Shown: positions 51,049-60,473 of the stretch, in pieces
How positions within the stretch are numbered: the first letter of the stretch is position 1
Layout of the letters: the number at the start of each line of letters is the position of its first letter
NCBI RefSeq assembly: GCF_000403845.2
Contig: NZ_KE159567.1
Coordinates: forward strand, 498,670-562,669
DNA: 64,000 nucleotides
Reading direction: 5' to 3'
Origin: Eubacterium sp. 14-2
Lineage (GTDB): Bacteria; Bacillota; Clostridia; Lachnospirales; Lachnospiraceae
Translations under genes and position numbers: made by a program
The notes under the pieces: model-generated
The model's input: only the letters and a program-made list of their open reading frames with translations
The model's database searches: none
Told to the model about the DNA's origin: nothing

Positions 51049-53190
51049 ATGGATATTATTGCAAAGTTAGCGGAAGAACTGAATATCCGCAGACAACAGG
51101 CAGAAGCTGCGGTAAAATTGATTGACGAGGGAAATACCATCCCGTTTATTTCCAGATACCGGAAGGAGGCCACCGGGGCGCTGAATGATGAAGTGCTTCG
51201 AAATCTTTTCGAACGTCTGACCTATCTGCGCAATCTGGAAGAGAAAAAAGAGCAGGTACTGTCCGGTATTGAGGAGCAGGGAAAACTGACGGAAGAACTG
51301 AAACAGCAGATTCTTTCTGCGGAAACGCTGGTGGCAGTGGAAGACCTGTATCGCCCTTACCGGCCGAAGCGGAGAACCAGGGCAACCATTGCGAAAGAAA
51401 AGGGGCTGGAGCCGCTGGCAAATATTATTCTGCTGCAGATGACAAAAGAAAGTCTGGAAACAGAAGCGCAGCCTTTTGTGGACAGTGAAAAAGGGGTGGA
51501 AACTCCGGCAGACGCCATTGCAGGAGCCATGGATATTCTGGCAGAAAATATTTCCGATGAGGCAGATTACCGGAAATACATACGTGATATTACCATGAAT
51601 ACCGGAAAAATCATTTCAACGGCCAAAGATCCTGAAAAAGAGTCGGTCTATGAAATGTATTATGAATTTGAGGAGGGACTGGCAAAACTGGCAGGCCATC
51701 GCATCCTGGCGCTGAACCGGGGAGAATCAGAAAAAATTCTCACTGTAAAAATTGAAGCTCCCACAGAAAAGATTCAGCAGTATCTGGAGAAAAAGATCAT
51801 TTCCAGAGACAACCCCAATACGGCGCCCACATTAAAAGCAGTGGCGGAGGACAGCTATAAACGGCTGATTGCACCGGCTATTGAGCGGGAAATCCGCAAT
51901 GAGCTGACAGAACGGGCAGAGGACGGCGCCATCCGGGTGTTTGGAAAGAACCTGGAGCAGCTATTAATGCAGCCGCCCATTGCAGGAAAAGTAGTGCTGG
52001 GCTGGGATCCTGCATTTCGTACCGGCTGCAAACTGGCTGTGGTGGATTCCACCGGAAAAGTGCTGGATACGACGGTAATTTATCCCACAGCGCCCCAGAA
52101 TAAGGTGGAAGAATCCAAAGCGGTTCTGAAAAAGCTGATTCAGAAATACGGAATTTCCCTGATTTCTGTTGGAAATGGAACTGCTTCCAGAGAGTCGGAA
52201 ATGATTATTGTGGATTTACTGAAAGAGCTTCCCGTTCCGGTACAGTACGTGATTGTAAATGAAGCCGGAGCTTCCGTATATTCTGCCAGCAGGCTGGCCA
52301 CGGAAGAATTCCCCAATTTTGATGTGGGGCAGCGAAGCGCGGCTTCCATTGCAAGGCGCCTTCAGGATCCCCTGGCGGAACTGGTAAAGATAGATCCGAA
52401 ATCCATTGGAGTAGGACAGTATCAGCACGACATGAATCAGAAAAAATTAAGCGACGCTCTGGGCGGCGTGGTGGAAGACTGCGTGAATAAAGTGGGTGTG
52501 GATTTGAACACCGCTTCCGCCTCCCTGCTGGAGTACATTTCCGGTATTTCAAAGGTAATTGCCAGAAATATTGTGGCCTACCGGGAAGAAAACGGCAGAT
52601 TCCTGACACGGGCACAACTGTTAAAGGTGGCCAAATTGGGGCCGAAGGCATACGAACAGTGTGCGGGTTTTATGCGTATCAGCAATGGAAAAAATCCTCT
52701 GGACGGTACCAGCGTCCATCCGGAAAGCTATGACGCAACACTGAAACTTCTGGAAAAGCTGGGATATAAACCGGAGGAAATTCAGGAGGGGAAACTGTCC
52801 GGAATTTCGAAAAAAATTTCAGATTATAAAAAACTGGCGACAGAACTGGAACTGGGAGAAATGACCCTTAAAGATATTGTGAAAGAGCTGGAAAAGCCGG
52901 CGAGAGACCCAAGAGACGATATGCCCAAACCTGTCCTGCGCAATGATGTACTGGAAATGAAGGATCTGACCCCTGGTATGATTCTCAAAGGAACCGTGCG
53001 CAATGTGATTGATTTTGGAGCCTTTGTGGATATTGGAGTGCATCAGGACGGACTGGTACATATTTCTCAGATGACGGAACGCTACATCAGACACCCTCTG
53101 GAAGCAGTCAGCGTGGGGGACATAGTGGAGGTGAAAGTCATGAGCGTGGATTTGCAGAAAAAACGAATTCAGCTCACAATGAAAATCTGA
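51049..53190 (+). CDS. tex: Tex family RNA-binding transcription accessory protein
   Basis: A 713-aa protein. It begins MDIIAKLAEELNIRRQQAEA, followed by FISRYRKEATG and VEDLYRPYRPKRRTRATIAKEKG. The YqgF-like domain (GWDPAFRTGCKLAVVD, GNGTASRESE) sits near residue 325. A helix-hairpin-helix (ISGISKVIARNIVAYREENG) precedes the C-terminal S1 domain (GMILKGTVRNVIDFGAFVDIG). Tex binds single-stranded nucleic acid and affects transcription and ribosome functions. Length and domain order are normal. The site AAGGAGAGTTACCC precedes the start. Confidence 0.97.
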   Translation: MDIIAKLAEELNIRRQQAEAAVKLIDEGNTIPFISRYRKEATGALNDEVLRNLFERLTYLRNLEEKKEQVLSGIEEQGKLTEELKQQILSAETLVAVEDLYRPYRPKRRTRATIAKEKGLEPLANIILLQMTKESLETEAQPFVDSEKGVETPADAIAGAMDILAENISDEADYRKYIRDITMNTGKIISTAKDPEKESVYEMYYEFEEGLAKLAGHRILALNRGESEKILTVKIEAPTEKIQQYLEKKIISRDNPNTAPTLKAVAEDSYKRLIAPAIEREIRNELTERAEDGAIRVFGKNLEQLLMQPPIAGKVVLGWDPAFRTGCKLAVVDSTGKVLDTTVIYPTAPQNKVEESKAVLKKLIQKYGISLISVGNGTASRESEMIIVDLLKELPVPVQYVIVNEAGASVYSASRLATEEFPNFDVGQRSAASIARRLQDPLAELVKIDPKSIGVGQYQHDMNQKKLSDALGGVVEDCVNKVGVDLNTASASLLEYISGISKVIARNIVAYREENGRFLTRAQLLKVAKLGPKAYEQCAGFMRISNGKNPLDGTSVHPESYDATLKLLEKLGYKPEEIQEGKLSGISKKISDYKKLATELELGEMTLKDIVKELEKPARDPRDDMPKPVLRNDVLEMKDLTPGMILKGTVRNVIDFGAFVDIGVHQDGLVHISQMTERYIRHPLEAVSVGDIVEVKVMSVDLQKKRIQLTMKI

Positions 53191-53210
53191 CACATGCTAA
53201 AATATGTCAG

Positions 53211-53239
53211 TTGACAGAAATGACAGCCAGGAGTAAAAT
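53211..53239 (+). promoter_or_regulatory. Promoter for the riboflavin operon leader
   Basis: Consensus TTGACA (53211-53216), 17-base spacer, TAAAAT (53234-53239). Confidence 0.85.
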
Positions 53240-53261
53240 ATAGCCATAAATTAAATAGTGT

Positions 53262-53416
53262 TCTTCAGGGCAGGGTGACTTTTCAGAATTTTCAGCAGGT
53301 AATTTTGGAAAGAATTCCCGACCGACGGTGATACCCCTCAGAGGGCAAGTCCGTGAGCCGTAAGGCATGATTTGGTGAGAATCCAAAACCGACAGTACAG
53401 TCTGGATGGGAGAAGA
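53262..53416 (+). ncRNA. FMN riboswitch (RFN element) with an extended P2 loop
   Basis: The conserved blocks AGGGCAGGGTGA (53267-53278), AATTCCCGACCGACGGTGAT, AGTCCGTGAGCC, TGGTGAGAATCCAAAACCGAC and GTCTGGATGGGAGAAGA are in the standard order. Between GGGTGA and AATTCCC, about 33 extra bases form a 12-bp stem (CTTTTCAGAATT with AATTTTGGAAAG, two G-U pairs). The element controls the rib operon: FMN binding should favour the terminator at 53453. Most known RFN elements have a short P2 loop here. Confidence 0.95.
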
Positions 53417-53452
53417 AAACATTGTTTTATTATGCATGTAGTTTTTTATATG

Positions 53453-53481
53453 CCCTGAATCTCCGGATTCAGGGTTTTTTT
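53453..53481 (+). terminator. Riboswitch terminator
   Basis: CCCTGAATC (53453-53461) pairs with GATTCAGGG (53466-53474), loop TCCG, then seven T. This is the expression platform of the FMN riboswitch. Confidence 0.93.
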
Positions 53482-53509
53482 ATGCGCAGGGGTGCGAAGT
53501 GAAAATTTC

Positions 53510-53689
53510 TACAGGAAATACCTTGTTACGCTAAAGCGCGAAAGTGTCTTCCTATAGAAGAAAAAAGAATATGCACGCTCGTGCGAATAGAAGATGTCAC
53601 TGCGTGACCGCACTCGGCGCAGCAAACCGTCCAGGTCCCTTATGAGTGAGGGATTCAGGGAGTTGAAGCGGACCTGTCCGCTTTGTTCT
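53510..53689. repeat. Structured intergenic element, copy B
   Basis: Homologous to 26945-27127 over its whole length. Helices are GTGCG 53581-53585 with CGCAC 53609-53613, inner hairpin GTCAC 53596-53600 with GTGAC 53604-53608, and CAGGTC 53632-53637 with GACCTG 53671-53676. Its left inverted repeat is imperfect and the right-hand 20-bp hairpin of copy A is lost. It lies between the riboswitch terminator and ribU, so it is part of the rib mRNA leader. Confidence 0.8.
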
Positions 53690-53718
53690 ATTATACAATT
53701 AAGGAGAGTGGAATTATT

Positions 53719-54345
53719 ATGAGTACCATGAATACTGCAACTGTAGGAAAACAGGCAAAACAGAAAGATATCTGGAAACTTACCATGACAGCCATGCTGT
53801 CAGCAATAGCATTTGTACTGATGTTCCTGGAATTTTCCGTACCGGTTATGCCGTCCTTTATAAAAATGGATTTATCAGAACTGCCGGCGCTGGTGGGGGC
53901 TTTTGCCATGGGGCCTGTCAGCGGAATGCTCATTTGCCTGATTAAAAATCTGCTTCATCTGTTTATGACCACCACCGGAGGCGTAGGGGAGCTTTCCAAT
54001 TTTATTCTGGGAGCCAGCTTTGTGGTTCCGGCCGGTCTGGTTTACCGGAAATGGAAAGGCAGAAAAAGCGCCGTTGCCGGAGCAGTGGCAGGTGCGGCAC
54101 TGATGGCAGTAATCAGTATTTTTTCCAATTATTTCATTGTATATCCGGTGTACTATAATTTCATGCCGAAAGAAGCCATTCTGGCGGCATATCAGATGAT
54201 TTTCCCAGGAGTGAAAGATATCTTCCAGTGTCTGATTGTGTTCAACACACCTTTTACCTTTGTTAAGGGAATTTTCAGCGTGGTGATTACCATGTTAATA
54301 TACAAGCCCCTGTCTCCTTTCTTAAAAGGAGCATACAGGAAGTAA
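53719..54345 (+). CDS. ribU: Riboflavin ECF transporter S component
   Basis: A 208-aa membrane protein from ATG 53719, behind AAGGAGAG. An in-frame start at 53683 would lie in the repeat element and lacks a site. About six spans are present. LTMTAMLSAIAFVLMFLEFS, FIKMDLSELPALVGAFAMGP and LIKNLLHLFMTTTGGVGELSN are the RibU signature and bind riboflavin. It needs the shared ECF energising module, which is not in the window. It is the first gene of the FMN-controlled operon, ahead of the synthesis genes; transport and synthesis are thus coregulated. Confidence 0.95.
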   Translation: MSTMNTATVGKQAKQKDIWKLTMTAMLSAIAFVLMFLEFSVPVMPSFIKMDLSELPALVGAFAMGPVSGMLICLIKNLLHLFMTTTGGVGELSNFILGASFVVPAGLVYRKWKGRKSAVAGAVAGAALMAVISIFSNYFIVYPVYYNFMPKEAILAAYQMIFPGVKDIFQCLIVFNTPFTFVKGIFSVVITMLIYKPLSPFLKGAYRK

Positions 54346-54361
54346 AATCAGGAGAACAGAC

Positions 54362-55519
54362 ATGCAGCAGAACAGGAATAAAACACCGGAAGATTATATG
54401 AGGCAGGTACTGGACCTTGCAGTACAGGGGGCGGGAAAGGTATCTCCCAATCCCATGGTGGGCTGTGTGGTGGTGAAAAACGGAAAAACAGTCGCCGCAG
54501 GTTATCATGAACAGTACGGGGGATATCATGCAGAACGGAATGCACTTAAGGACTGTCAGGAGGATCTGGAAGGGGCGGAGCTTTATGTGAATCTGGAGCC
54601 ATGCTGCCATTATGGAAAAACTCCTCCCTGTACGGAAATTATCATAGAAAAAAAGATTGGAAAAGTTTATGTGGGCTGTACGGACTCCAATCCCAGAGTA
54701 GCGGGAAAAGGGATTCAGATACTGCGGGAACATGGGATCTTGGTGGAAACCGGAATCCTGGAGCAGGAATGCCGGGATTTGAATGAAGTGTTTTTCCATT
54801 ATATGGAACATGGAACGCCTTTCGTTGCCATGAAGTATGCCATGACCCTGGACGGGAAAATAGCCTGTGAAACCGGAGATTCCAGGTGGGTAACCGGGGA
54901 GGAGGCAAGGACATATGTGCAGTGCCTGCGCAACCGTTACCGGGGGATTATGGCTGGAATCGGCACGGTGCTTTCAGACGATCCCATGCTGAACTGCCGC
55001 ATGGAAGGAGGCCGGAATCCGGTGAGGATTATCTGCGATTCCAGACTGCGGATTCCTCTGGACAGTCAGATTGTGAAAACATCGTCTGAAATTGAAACAA
55101 TTGTGGCATGGAATCCCAGGGAGGCAGCCAGATGGGGAAGTCAGACAGAAGAAACCGTGAAAAAACTGGAACAGCAGGGTGTAAATCTGCTGGAAGTTCC
55201 CCTGAAAGAACAGCAAAATCAGTTAAATCTCTGTTATCTGCTGCAAAAGCTGGCAGACAGGGGCATTGACAGCATTCTGTTGGAGGGAGGAGGAACCCTG
55301 AACGCCTCTTTTCTGCAGGAAGGACTGGTGCAGCGCGTGTATGGCTTTATCGCACCGAAGCTGGTAGCGGGAGCCCAGGCAAAATCCCCGGTGGAAGGCA
55401 GAGGAATTTCCCGGATGAAGGACGCTGTGGAACTGCAGCAGACAGAAGTAATGAGATATGGAAAGGATCTGTGCATAACAGGCAGGATTGGAGGGAAGAC
55501 ATGTTTACCGGAATTATAG
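54362..55519 (+). CDS. ribD: Bifunctional riboflavin deaminase/reductase
   Basis: A 385-aa enzyme. The N-terminal deaminase domain has the zinc motif YHAERNAL with PCCHYGKTPPC. The reductase domain starts near residue 150 (FVAMKYAMTLDGKIA) and has GDSRWVTGEEAR and LLEGGGTLNASFL. It deaminates then reduces the pyrimidine intermediate in riboflavin synthesis. 16 bases follow ribU, with CAGGAGAACAG as site. It overlaps ribE by 19 bases. Confidence 0.97.
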   Translation: MQQNRNKTPEDYMRQVLDLAVQGAGKVSPNPMVGCVVVKNGKTVAAGYHEQYGGYHAERNALKDCQEDLEGAELYVNLEPCCHYGKTPPCTEIIIEKKIGKVYVGCTDSNPRVAGKGIQILREHGILVETGILEQECRDLNEVFFHYMEHGTPFVAMKYAMTLDGKIACETGDSRWVTGEEARTYVQCLRNRYRGIMAGIGTVLSDDPMLNCRMEGGRNPVRIICDSRLRIPLDSQIVKTSSEIETIVAWNPREAARWGSQTEETVKKLEQQGVNLLEVPLKEQQNQLNLCYLLQKLADRGIDSILLEGGGTLNASFLQEGLVQRVYGFIAPKLVAGAQAKSPVEGRGISRMKDAVELQQTEVMRYGKDLCITGRIGGKTCLPEL

Positions 55520-56151
55520 AAGAAACAGGAGAACTCTGCGAAATAAAAAAAGGAACCCTGTCTGCCCGTATTAAAATCCGGTGCCGGAAGGTGCTGGAAA
55601 GAACGAAAGTGGGGGACAGTATTGCAGTCAATGGAATCTGCCTTACGGTGACCTCCCTTGCAGAGGATGGCTTTACGGCAGATGTAATGGCAGAGACCAT
55701 GCGCCGCAGCAGCCTGTCGGAGCTGAAAGTTCCGGGAAAGGTAAATCTGGAGCGGGCCATGGCGGCAGACGGGAGGTTCGGCGGACATATTGTGGCAGGC
55801 CATATTGACGGAACCGGAACAGTGACAGAAATCCGGCAGGAAGAGAATGCAGTCTGGTATACCATAGCCTCGGAACCGGAGCTTATACGGTATATTGTGG
55901 AAAAGGGCTCGGTGGCACTGGACGGAATCAGCCTGACCGTGGCAAAAGTAACGGATGGGGATTTTCAGGTGTCAGTAATTCCCCATACCCGGAAGGAAAC
56001 AGCGCTGACCGAAAAGAAAGCAGGAAGCATGATCAACATTGAGTGTGATGTAATTGGAAAATATGTGGAAAAACTTTTATCTGCTCCGAAAGAAACAAAG
56101 AAAGAAAGCAGAATTACAGAAAATTTCCTGATGGAACACGGATTTTTCTGA
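55501..56151 (+). CDS. ribE: Riboflavin synthase alpha subunit
   Basis: A 216-aa enzyme starting [12 protein letters not shown], behind TTGGAGGGAAGAC. The two tandem lumazine-binding barrels are about 1-95 ([10 protein letters not shown]) and 96-195 ([19 protein letters not shown]). It converts two lumazine molecules into riboflavin. Its start lies within ribD. ribBA follows after 31 bases. Confidence 0.97.
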   Translation: MFTGIIEETGELCEIKKGTLSARIKIRCRKVLERTKVGDSIAVNGICLTVTSLAEDGFTADVMAETMRRSSLSELKVPGKVNLERAMAADGRFGGHIVAGHIDGTGTVTEIRQEENAVWYTIASEPELIRYIVEKGSVALDGISLTVAKVTDGDFQVSVIPHTRKETALTEKKAGSMINIECDVIGKYVEKLLSAPKETKKESRITENFLMEHGFF

Positions 56152-56182
56152 ATATAAAACCATATACAGGGAGGAAGAAAAA

Positions 56183-57385
56183 ATGAACAGGCAAATCGAC
56201 ACCATAGAGCAGGCCATTGAGGATATCAGACAGGGGAAAATTGTCATGGTCATTGACGACCCGGACAGAGAAAATGAAGGAGATTTTATCTGTGCCACAG
56301 AATTTGCAACACCGGAAAATATTAATTTTATGGCCACTCATGGAAAAGGACTGATCTGTATGCCCATGAGCAGAGAACTCTGTCAGAAACTGGGATTAAA
56401 ACAGATGGTGGAACAGAATACAGATAACCATCAGACGGCATTTACCGTATCCATTGACGGAATACATACGGAGACAGGAATTTCTGCTTTTGAGCGTTCG
56501 GAAACGGCCCTGGCGGCCATGAAAGACGATGCCAGGCCGGAGGATTTCCGGAAACCGGGCCATATGTTTCCCCTGGAATCCAGAGAAGGCGGCGTGCTGA
56601 AACGGACCGGACATACGGAAGCTACTGTGGATCTGGCAGTTCTGGCCGGACTGAAACCCAGCGGGCTGTGTTGTGAAATCATGCGGGAAGACGGAACCAT
56701 GATGCGTACCACAGAGCTCCTGGAACTGGCGGAAAAATTTGATATGACGGTGATTACCATTGCAGACCTGGTGCGTTACCGCATGGAACGGGACAGTCTG
56801 GTACATCAGGAAGCCCATGCAAAACTTCCTGCCAGATACGGTGAATTTGAAATCTACGGTTATGTCAACAAGCTGAACGGAGAGCATCATGTGGCGCTGA
56901 CCATGGGAGACGTTGCCAATGGAGAACCTGTGCTTTGCCGGGTACATTCCGAGTGTCTGACAGGAGATGTGTTCGGCTCTGACCGCTGCGACTGCGGCGA
57001 ACAGCTGGATGCGGCCATGAAAGCTATTTCAGAAGAAGGACGGGGCATCCTTCTGTATATGCGGCAGGAAGGCAGAGGCATTGGCCTGATTAATAAATTA
57101 AAAGCATATGAATTGCAGGAAAAAGGCCTTGATACAGTGGAAGCCAATGTGGAACTGGGATTTGCTCCTGATTTGCGGGATTACGGCATCGGTGCTCAGA
57201 TTCTTCATGACCTGGGCGCAGAGAAGCTCAGGCTGCTCACCAATAATCCAAAAAAAATCACCGGGCTTTCCGGCTATGGAATTTCCATTGAAGAGCGGGT
57301 GCCCATTCAGATGCCGGCGAAAAAAACAGATGTTTTTTATCTGAAAACAAAACAGAGCAAAATGCAGCACATGACGGATTATTAA
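56183..57385 (+). CDS. ribBA: Fused 3,4-dihydroxy-2-butanone-4-phosphate synthase / GTP cyclohydrolase II
   Basis: A 400-aa bifunctional enzyme. RibB (about 1-205) has [23 protein letters not shown] and [14 protein letters not shown]. RibA (about 206-400) has the zinc motif [27 protein letters not shown] and [12 protein letters not shown]. It supplies both substrates of the pathway, from ribulose-5-phosphate and GTP. The site GGGAGGAAGAAAAA precedes the ATG. The fusion is standard in Firmicutes. Confidence 0.97.
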   Translation: MNRQIDTIEQAIEDIRQGKIVMVIDDPDRENEGDFICATEFATPENINFMATHGKGLICMPMSRELCQKLGLKQMVEQNTDNHQTAFTVSIDGIHTETGISAFERSETALAAMKDDARPEDFRKPGHMFPLESREGGVLKRTGHTEATVDLAVLAGLKPSGLCCEIMREDGTMMRTTELLELAEKFDMTVITIADLVRYRMERDSLVHQEAHAKLPARYGEFEIYGYVNKLNGEHHVALTMGDVANGEPVLCRVHSECLTGDVFGSDRCDCGEQLDAAMKAISEEGRGILLYMRQEGRGIGLINKLKAYELQEKGLDTVEANVELGFAPDLRDYGIGAQILHDLGAEKLRLLTNNPKKITGLSGYGISIEERVPIQMPAKKTDVFYLKTKQSKMQHMTDY

Positions 57386-57425
57386 ACAGCATGTCAGTAA
57401 CATATCAAAAAGGAAAAGAGGAAAA

Positions 57426-57893
57426 ATGATGAGAGTATTAGAAGGAAATGTAGTAGCAAACGGAACCAGAGTAGGAATTGTAGCCTCCAGATTTAATGAA
57501 TTTATCGTGTCGAAACTGGTAAGCGGCGCACAGGACGCATTACTCCGCCATGGTGTGAAAGATGATGATATTACCCTGGCATGGGTGCCCGGCTCCTTTG
57601 AGATTCCCCTCACTGCACAGAAAATGGCTGAGTCCGGGAATTATGACGCAGTGATCTGCCTTGGAACCGTCATCAAAGGCGCCACAAGCCATTATGACCA
57701 TGTGTGCGCAGAAGTCAGCAAAGGCGTGGCCACAGTAGGGCTGAAAACAGGAATTCCCACCATTTTCGGTGTAGTCACCACAGATAATATTGAACAGGCC
57801 ATTGAACGTTCCGGGACCAAAGCCGGAAACAAAGGATATGATGCGGCCTGTGCTGCCATCGAAATGGTAAATCTGATACAGAATATGAAATAA
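57426..57893 (+). CDS. ribH: 6,7-dimethyl-8-ribityllumazine synthase
   Basis: A 155-aa enzyme; ATG at 57426 or 57429. [51 protein letters not shown] (with the catalytic histidine) and [22 protein letters not shown] define it. It makes the lumazine consumed by RibE; the family assembles as pentamers or 60-mers. Last gene of the rib operon, 40 bases after ribBA. Confidence 0.97.
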   Translation: MMRVLEGNVVANGTRVGIVASRFNEFIVSKLVSGAQDALLRHGVKDDDITLAWVPGSFEIPLTAQKMAESGNYDAVICLGTVIKGATSHYDHVCAEVSKGVATVGLKTGIPTIFGVVTTDNIEQAIERSGTKAGNKGYDAACAAIEMVNLIQNMK

Positions 57894-57958
57894 GAATCAG
57901 AATTTAAAACCGGGGTTTGGGTACTTCTGGTACCTGAATCAGGTTGAGAAATCTGCAG

Positions 57959-57994
57959 GCGGGGCACGGAACATTTCGGAACGGGCCCCGCTTT
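57959..57994 (+). terminator. Probable terminator of the rib operon
   Basis: GCGGGGC (57959-57965) pairs with GCCCCGC (57985-57991), followed by TTTG; the loop holds a further weak CGGAA/TTCGG pairing. Confidence 0.55.
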
Positions 57995-58119
57995 GTGAAT
58001 TCTGTCAGTCTGTTTCCTGGGAAATTTCCGCCGGAGTCATTGTGATATTTCAATGATTCCGTCTGTTTTCTTCCGTTTTCTGCAATCTTTCGGGAAGGAA
58101 TGAAATTATGAAAAATCCC

Positions 58120-58148
58120 TTGTGATACCTGGCCAAAAAGAGTATAAT
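58120..58148 (+). promoter_or_regulatory. Promoter for the YcxB gene
   Basis: TTGTGA (58120-58125), 17-base spacer, TATAAT (58143-58148). Confidence 0.8.
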
Positions 58149-58180
58149 ATGACGAAAGCCAAAAGAAAAGGAGCAGATAA

Positions 58181-58690
58181 ATGTCAGTAGAATTTGATAC
58201 AAATATTACGGAGAAAGACATGTACCGGTTTAACCTGTATCATGCATACCATGGAATGCAGGGAATTATGGCCACGCTGGTGGGAATCTGGGTGCTGATA
58301 ACCTCTGTGATAACATATGGGAAAGTAAGTATCATATACACAGTATTTTATGTGGTACTGGGAATTGTATTTCTGATTTATGTGCCGGGCAACCTGTATC
58401 TGCGTTCAAAAAAACAGGTGAGAAGTTCCGAGGTGCTGCAGCAGGCTCTGCACTACAGGATTGATGAAAAAGGAGTCCATGTGTCTCAGGGAGAAGAAAC
58501 CGGAGACCTGGAGTGGAAGCAGATTTACAAAATGGTTTCCACGAAAAACAATCTGCTGATTTATAGCAACAGAATGAATGCCTATGTGATTCCCAGAGAA
58601 GCGCTGGGACAGAAATATGAGACGGTGGTGGCTCTTGCCATCAATCATCTGGATGGTTATCGTCTGAAACTGAATCCGTTCCGGGTATAG
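58181..58690 (+). CDS. YcxB-like membrane protein
   Basis: A 169-aa protein. Two spans (residues about 33-50 and 55-75) split an N-terminal beta-strand and a C-terminal YcxB domain (IDEKGVHVSQGEETGDLEWK, YSNRMNAYVIPREAL). Function unknown, probably a membrane-surface sensor or scaffold. The start follows AAAAGGAGCAGATAA. It precedes tsaE by 42 bases and may be cotranscribed. Confidence 0.85.
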   Translation: MSVEFDTNITEKDMYRFNLYHAYHGMQGIMATLVGIWVLITSVITYGKVSIIYTVFYVVLGIVFLIYVPGNLYLRSKKQVRSSEVLQQALHYRIDEKGVHVSQGEETGDLEWKQIYKMVSTKNNLLIYSNRMNAYVIPREALGQKYETVVALAINHLDGYRLKLNPFRV

Positions 58691-58732
58691 AAATTTGGAT
58701 TCCGTAACAGGAAACAGCCATTCAGACTTAGT

Positions 58733-59185
58733 ATGAGAATTGAGGAACTTATGGAGAGAACAGAAACATTTTCACCGGAAGAAACTTTCCGGCTGGGACA
58801 GAAGTTGGGAGAGCAGGCCCGGCCCGGAGAGCTGTATACGCTGACCGGAGATCTGGGTACCGGGAAAACCGTGCTGACTCAGGGAATTGCCAGGGGGCTG
58901 GGCGTGGAAGAACCGGTCTGCAGCCCGACTTTTACCATTGTTCAGATATATGAAGAAGGCAGAATGCCTTTTTATCATTTTGACGTATACCGGATTGGGG
59001 ACGTGGAGGAAATGGAAGAAATCGGATATGAAGATTACTTCTATGGACAGGGTCTGACCATTATAGAGTGGGCGGAACTGATTCGTGAAATTCTTCCAAA
59101 GAACCATAAGGAAATCCGAATTGAAAAAGATCCGGAAAAAGGCTTTGATTACCGCAGAATTACAATAAGTGAGGTAACAAAATGA
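58733..59185 (+). CDS. tsaE: tRNA threonylcarbamoyladenosine biosynthesis ATPase TsaE
   Basis: A 150-aa ATPase. Walker A is GDLGTGKT near residues 39-46. CSPTFTIVQIYEEG, FYHFDVYRI and IIEWAEL are family motifs. It works with TsaB and TsaD in making t6A at position 37 of ANN-decoding tRNAs. ATG 58733 has no good site, whereas ATG 58751 has GAGGA 5 bases before it and gives a 144-aa product; the shorter form may be the real one. It overlaps tsaB by 4 bases. Confidence 0.95.
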   Translation: MRIEELMERTETFSPEETFRLGQKLGEQARPGELYTLTGDLGTGKTVLTQGIARGLGVEEPVCSPTFTIVQIYEEGRMPFYHFDVYRIGDVEEMEEIGYEDYFYGQGLTIIEWAELIREILPKNHKEIRIEKDPEKGFDYRRITISEVTK

Positions 59186-59901
59186 AAATATTAGGACTGG
59201 ACAGTTCCGGGCTGGTGGCAGGCGCAGCCATCGTGGAAGACGATAATCTGCTGGCTGAGTATACCGTCAATTATAAGAAAACCCATTCCCAGACACTGCT
59301 TCCCATGCTGGATGAAATAGTCAGAATGACAGAGTTGGACTTAAATACCCTGGACGCCATAGCAGTGGCAGGAGGGCCAGGCTCTTTTACAGGTCTGCGT
59401 ATTGGTTCCGCCACGGCAAAAGGTCTGGGCCTTGCGTTGAAAAAGCCGCTGATTCAGATACCGACTGTGGACGGGCTGGCGTATAATCTCTATGGCAGCC
59501 GGGACATGGTATGCCCGCTGATGGATGCCAGAAGAAATCAGACTTATACGGGACTGTATGAATTTACAGAAGAAGGGATGCAGGTGCTAAAGCCCCAGTG
59601 TGCCGTTGGAATTGATGAAATTATAATAGAAATCAACGAAAGAAACCGGCCGGTGATATTTCTGGGAGACGGAGTGCCGGTTTTTCGCTCTTATATTGAA
59701 GAAAACTGCCAGGTGCCCTGTTCCTTTGCACCGGCACATATGAATAAACAGCGGGCAGCTTCGATAGCTGCCCTGGGTCTGAATTATTACAGAGAAGGAA
59801 ACATTCAGACAGCAGCACAGCACAGGCCTGATTATCTGCGGCTGGCCCAGGCAGAACGGGAGCGGCTGGCCAGGGAAAGGGCCGGACAGGATACCGTATG
59901 A
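59182..59901 (+). CDS. tsaB: tRNA threonylcarbamoyladenosine biosynthesis protein TsaB
   Basis: A 239-aa actin-fold protein. MKILGLDSSGLVAGAAIVED, HSQTLLPMLDEI, AVAGGPGSFTGLRIGSATAKG and MDARRNQTYTGLY are the family motifs. It dimerises with TsaD as a scaffold and does not itself catalyse. The start overlaps tsaE and the end overlaps rimI (ATGA), so the three are coupled. Confidence 0.96.
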   Translation: MKILGLDSSGLVAGAAIVEDDNLLAEYTVNYKKTHSQTLLPMLDEIVRMTELDLNTLDAIAVAGGPGSFTGLRIGSATAKGLGLALKKPLIQIPTVDGLAYNLYGSRDMVCPLMDARRNQTYTGLYEFTEEGMQVLKPQCAVGIDEIIIEINERNRPVIFLGDGVPVFRSYIEENCQVPCSFAPAHMNKQRAASIAALGLNYYREGNIQTAAQHRPDYLRLAQAERERLARERAGQDTV

Positions 59902-60350
59902 CAGAAATTGTGATTCGTACTATGAAGGCGCAGGACATCCCTGCGGTTGCCATGATAGAAAAACAGTTGTTTTCCCAGCCCTGGTCAGAACAGGCATTTC
60001 TGGATTCCCTGCAGCAGGATACATTATTTCTGACAGCATGGAGTGAAAATATCATAGCAGGGTACTGCGGCATGTACTGTTTTTCCGGAGAAGGAGAGAT
60101 TGTGAATGTGGCTGTGGCCCCAGGTTGGCAGAACCAGGGAGTGGGGTACAGGATGCTGAATGTACTGAAGGAACAGTCGCAGGAAAAAGATATCCGCCGC
60201 CTGATTCTGGAAGTGCGGGTGAGCAATGCCCCGGCCGTTCATTTGTATGAGAAGCTGGGATTTCACAGCTGCGGAGTCAGAAAAAATTTATATGAGCTGC
60301 CCAGAGAGGATGGAATGATTATGGTATGGGAACAGCCGCCCTGTCTGTGA
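59898..60350 (+). CDS. rimI: Ribosomal-protein-alanine N-acetyltransferase
   Basis: A 150-aa GNAT enzyme. IRTMKAQDIPAVAMIEKQ, then VNVAVAPGWQNQGVGYRML (acetyl-CoA loop), LEVRVSNAPAVHLYEKLGF and GVRKNLYELPREDGMIM. Acts on the N-terminus of ribosomal protein S18 in E. coli; in many Firmicutes it sits between tsaB and tsaD as here. The start overlaps the tsaB stop. Confidence 0.93.
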   Translation: MTEIVIRTMKAQDIPAVAMIEKQLFSQPWSEQAFLDSLQQDTLFLTAWSENIIAGYCGMYCFSGEGEIVNVAVAPGWQNQGVGYRMLNVLKEQSQEKDIRRLILEVRVSNAPAVHLYEKLGFHSCGVRKNLYELPREDGMIMVWEQPPCL

Positions 60351-60374
60351 GGCTTCATGGATAGATTTCCCTCT

Positions 60375-60403
60375 TTCAAAAGGCAGGTACTGTTCGCTAT
60401 AAT
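60375..60403 (+). promoter_or_regulatory. Candidate promoter for the zinc-finger / rnz / tsaD genes
   Basis: TTCAAA (60375-60380), 17-base spacer, TATAAT (60398-60403). Confidence 0.6.
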
Positions 60404-60473
60404 AAAATGGATGAACGGGCACAGCCCTTTGAAAATTCCGGGATTATAACTACGGAAACAGGGAGGACAACAG

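Larger units (their letters stand above)
57894..58180. other. Intergenic region between ribH and the YcxB gene
   Basis: It contains the palindrome ACCTGA-A-TCAGGT (57932-57944), the GC-rich terminator at 57959-57994 and the promoter at 58120-58148. No gene seen. Confidence 0.6.
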
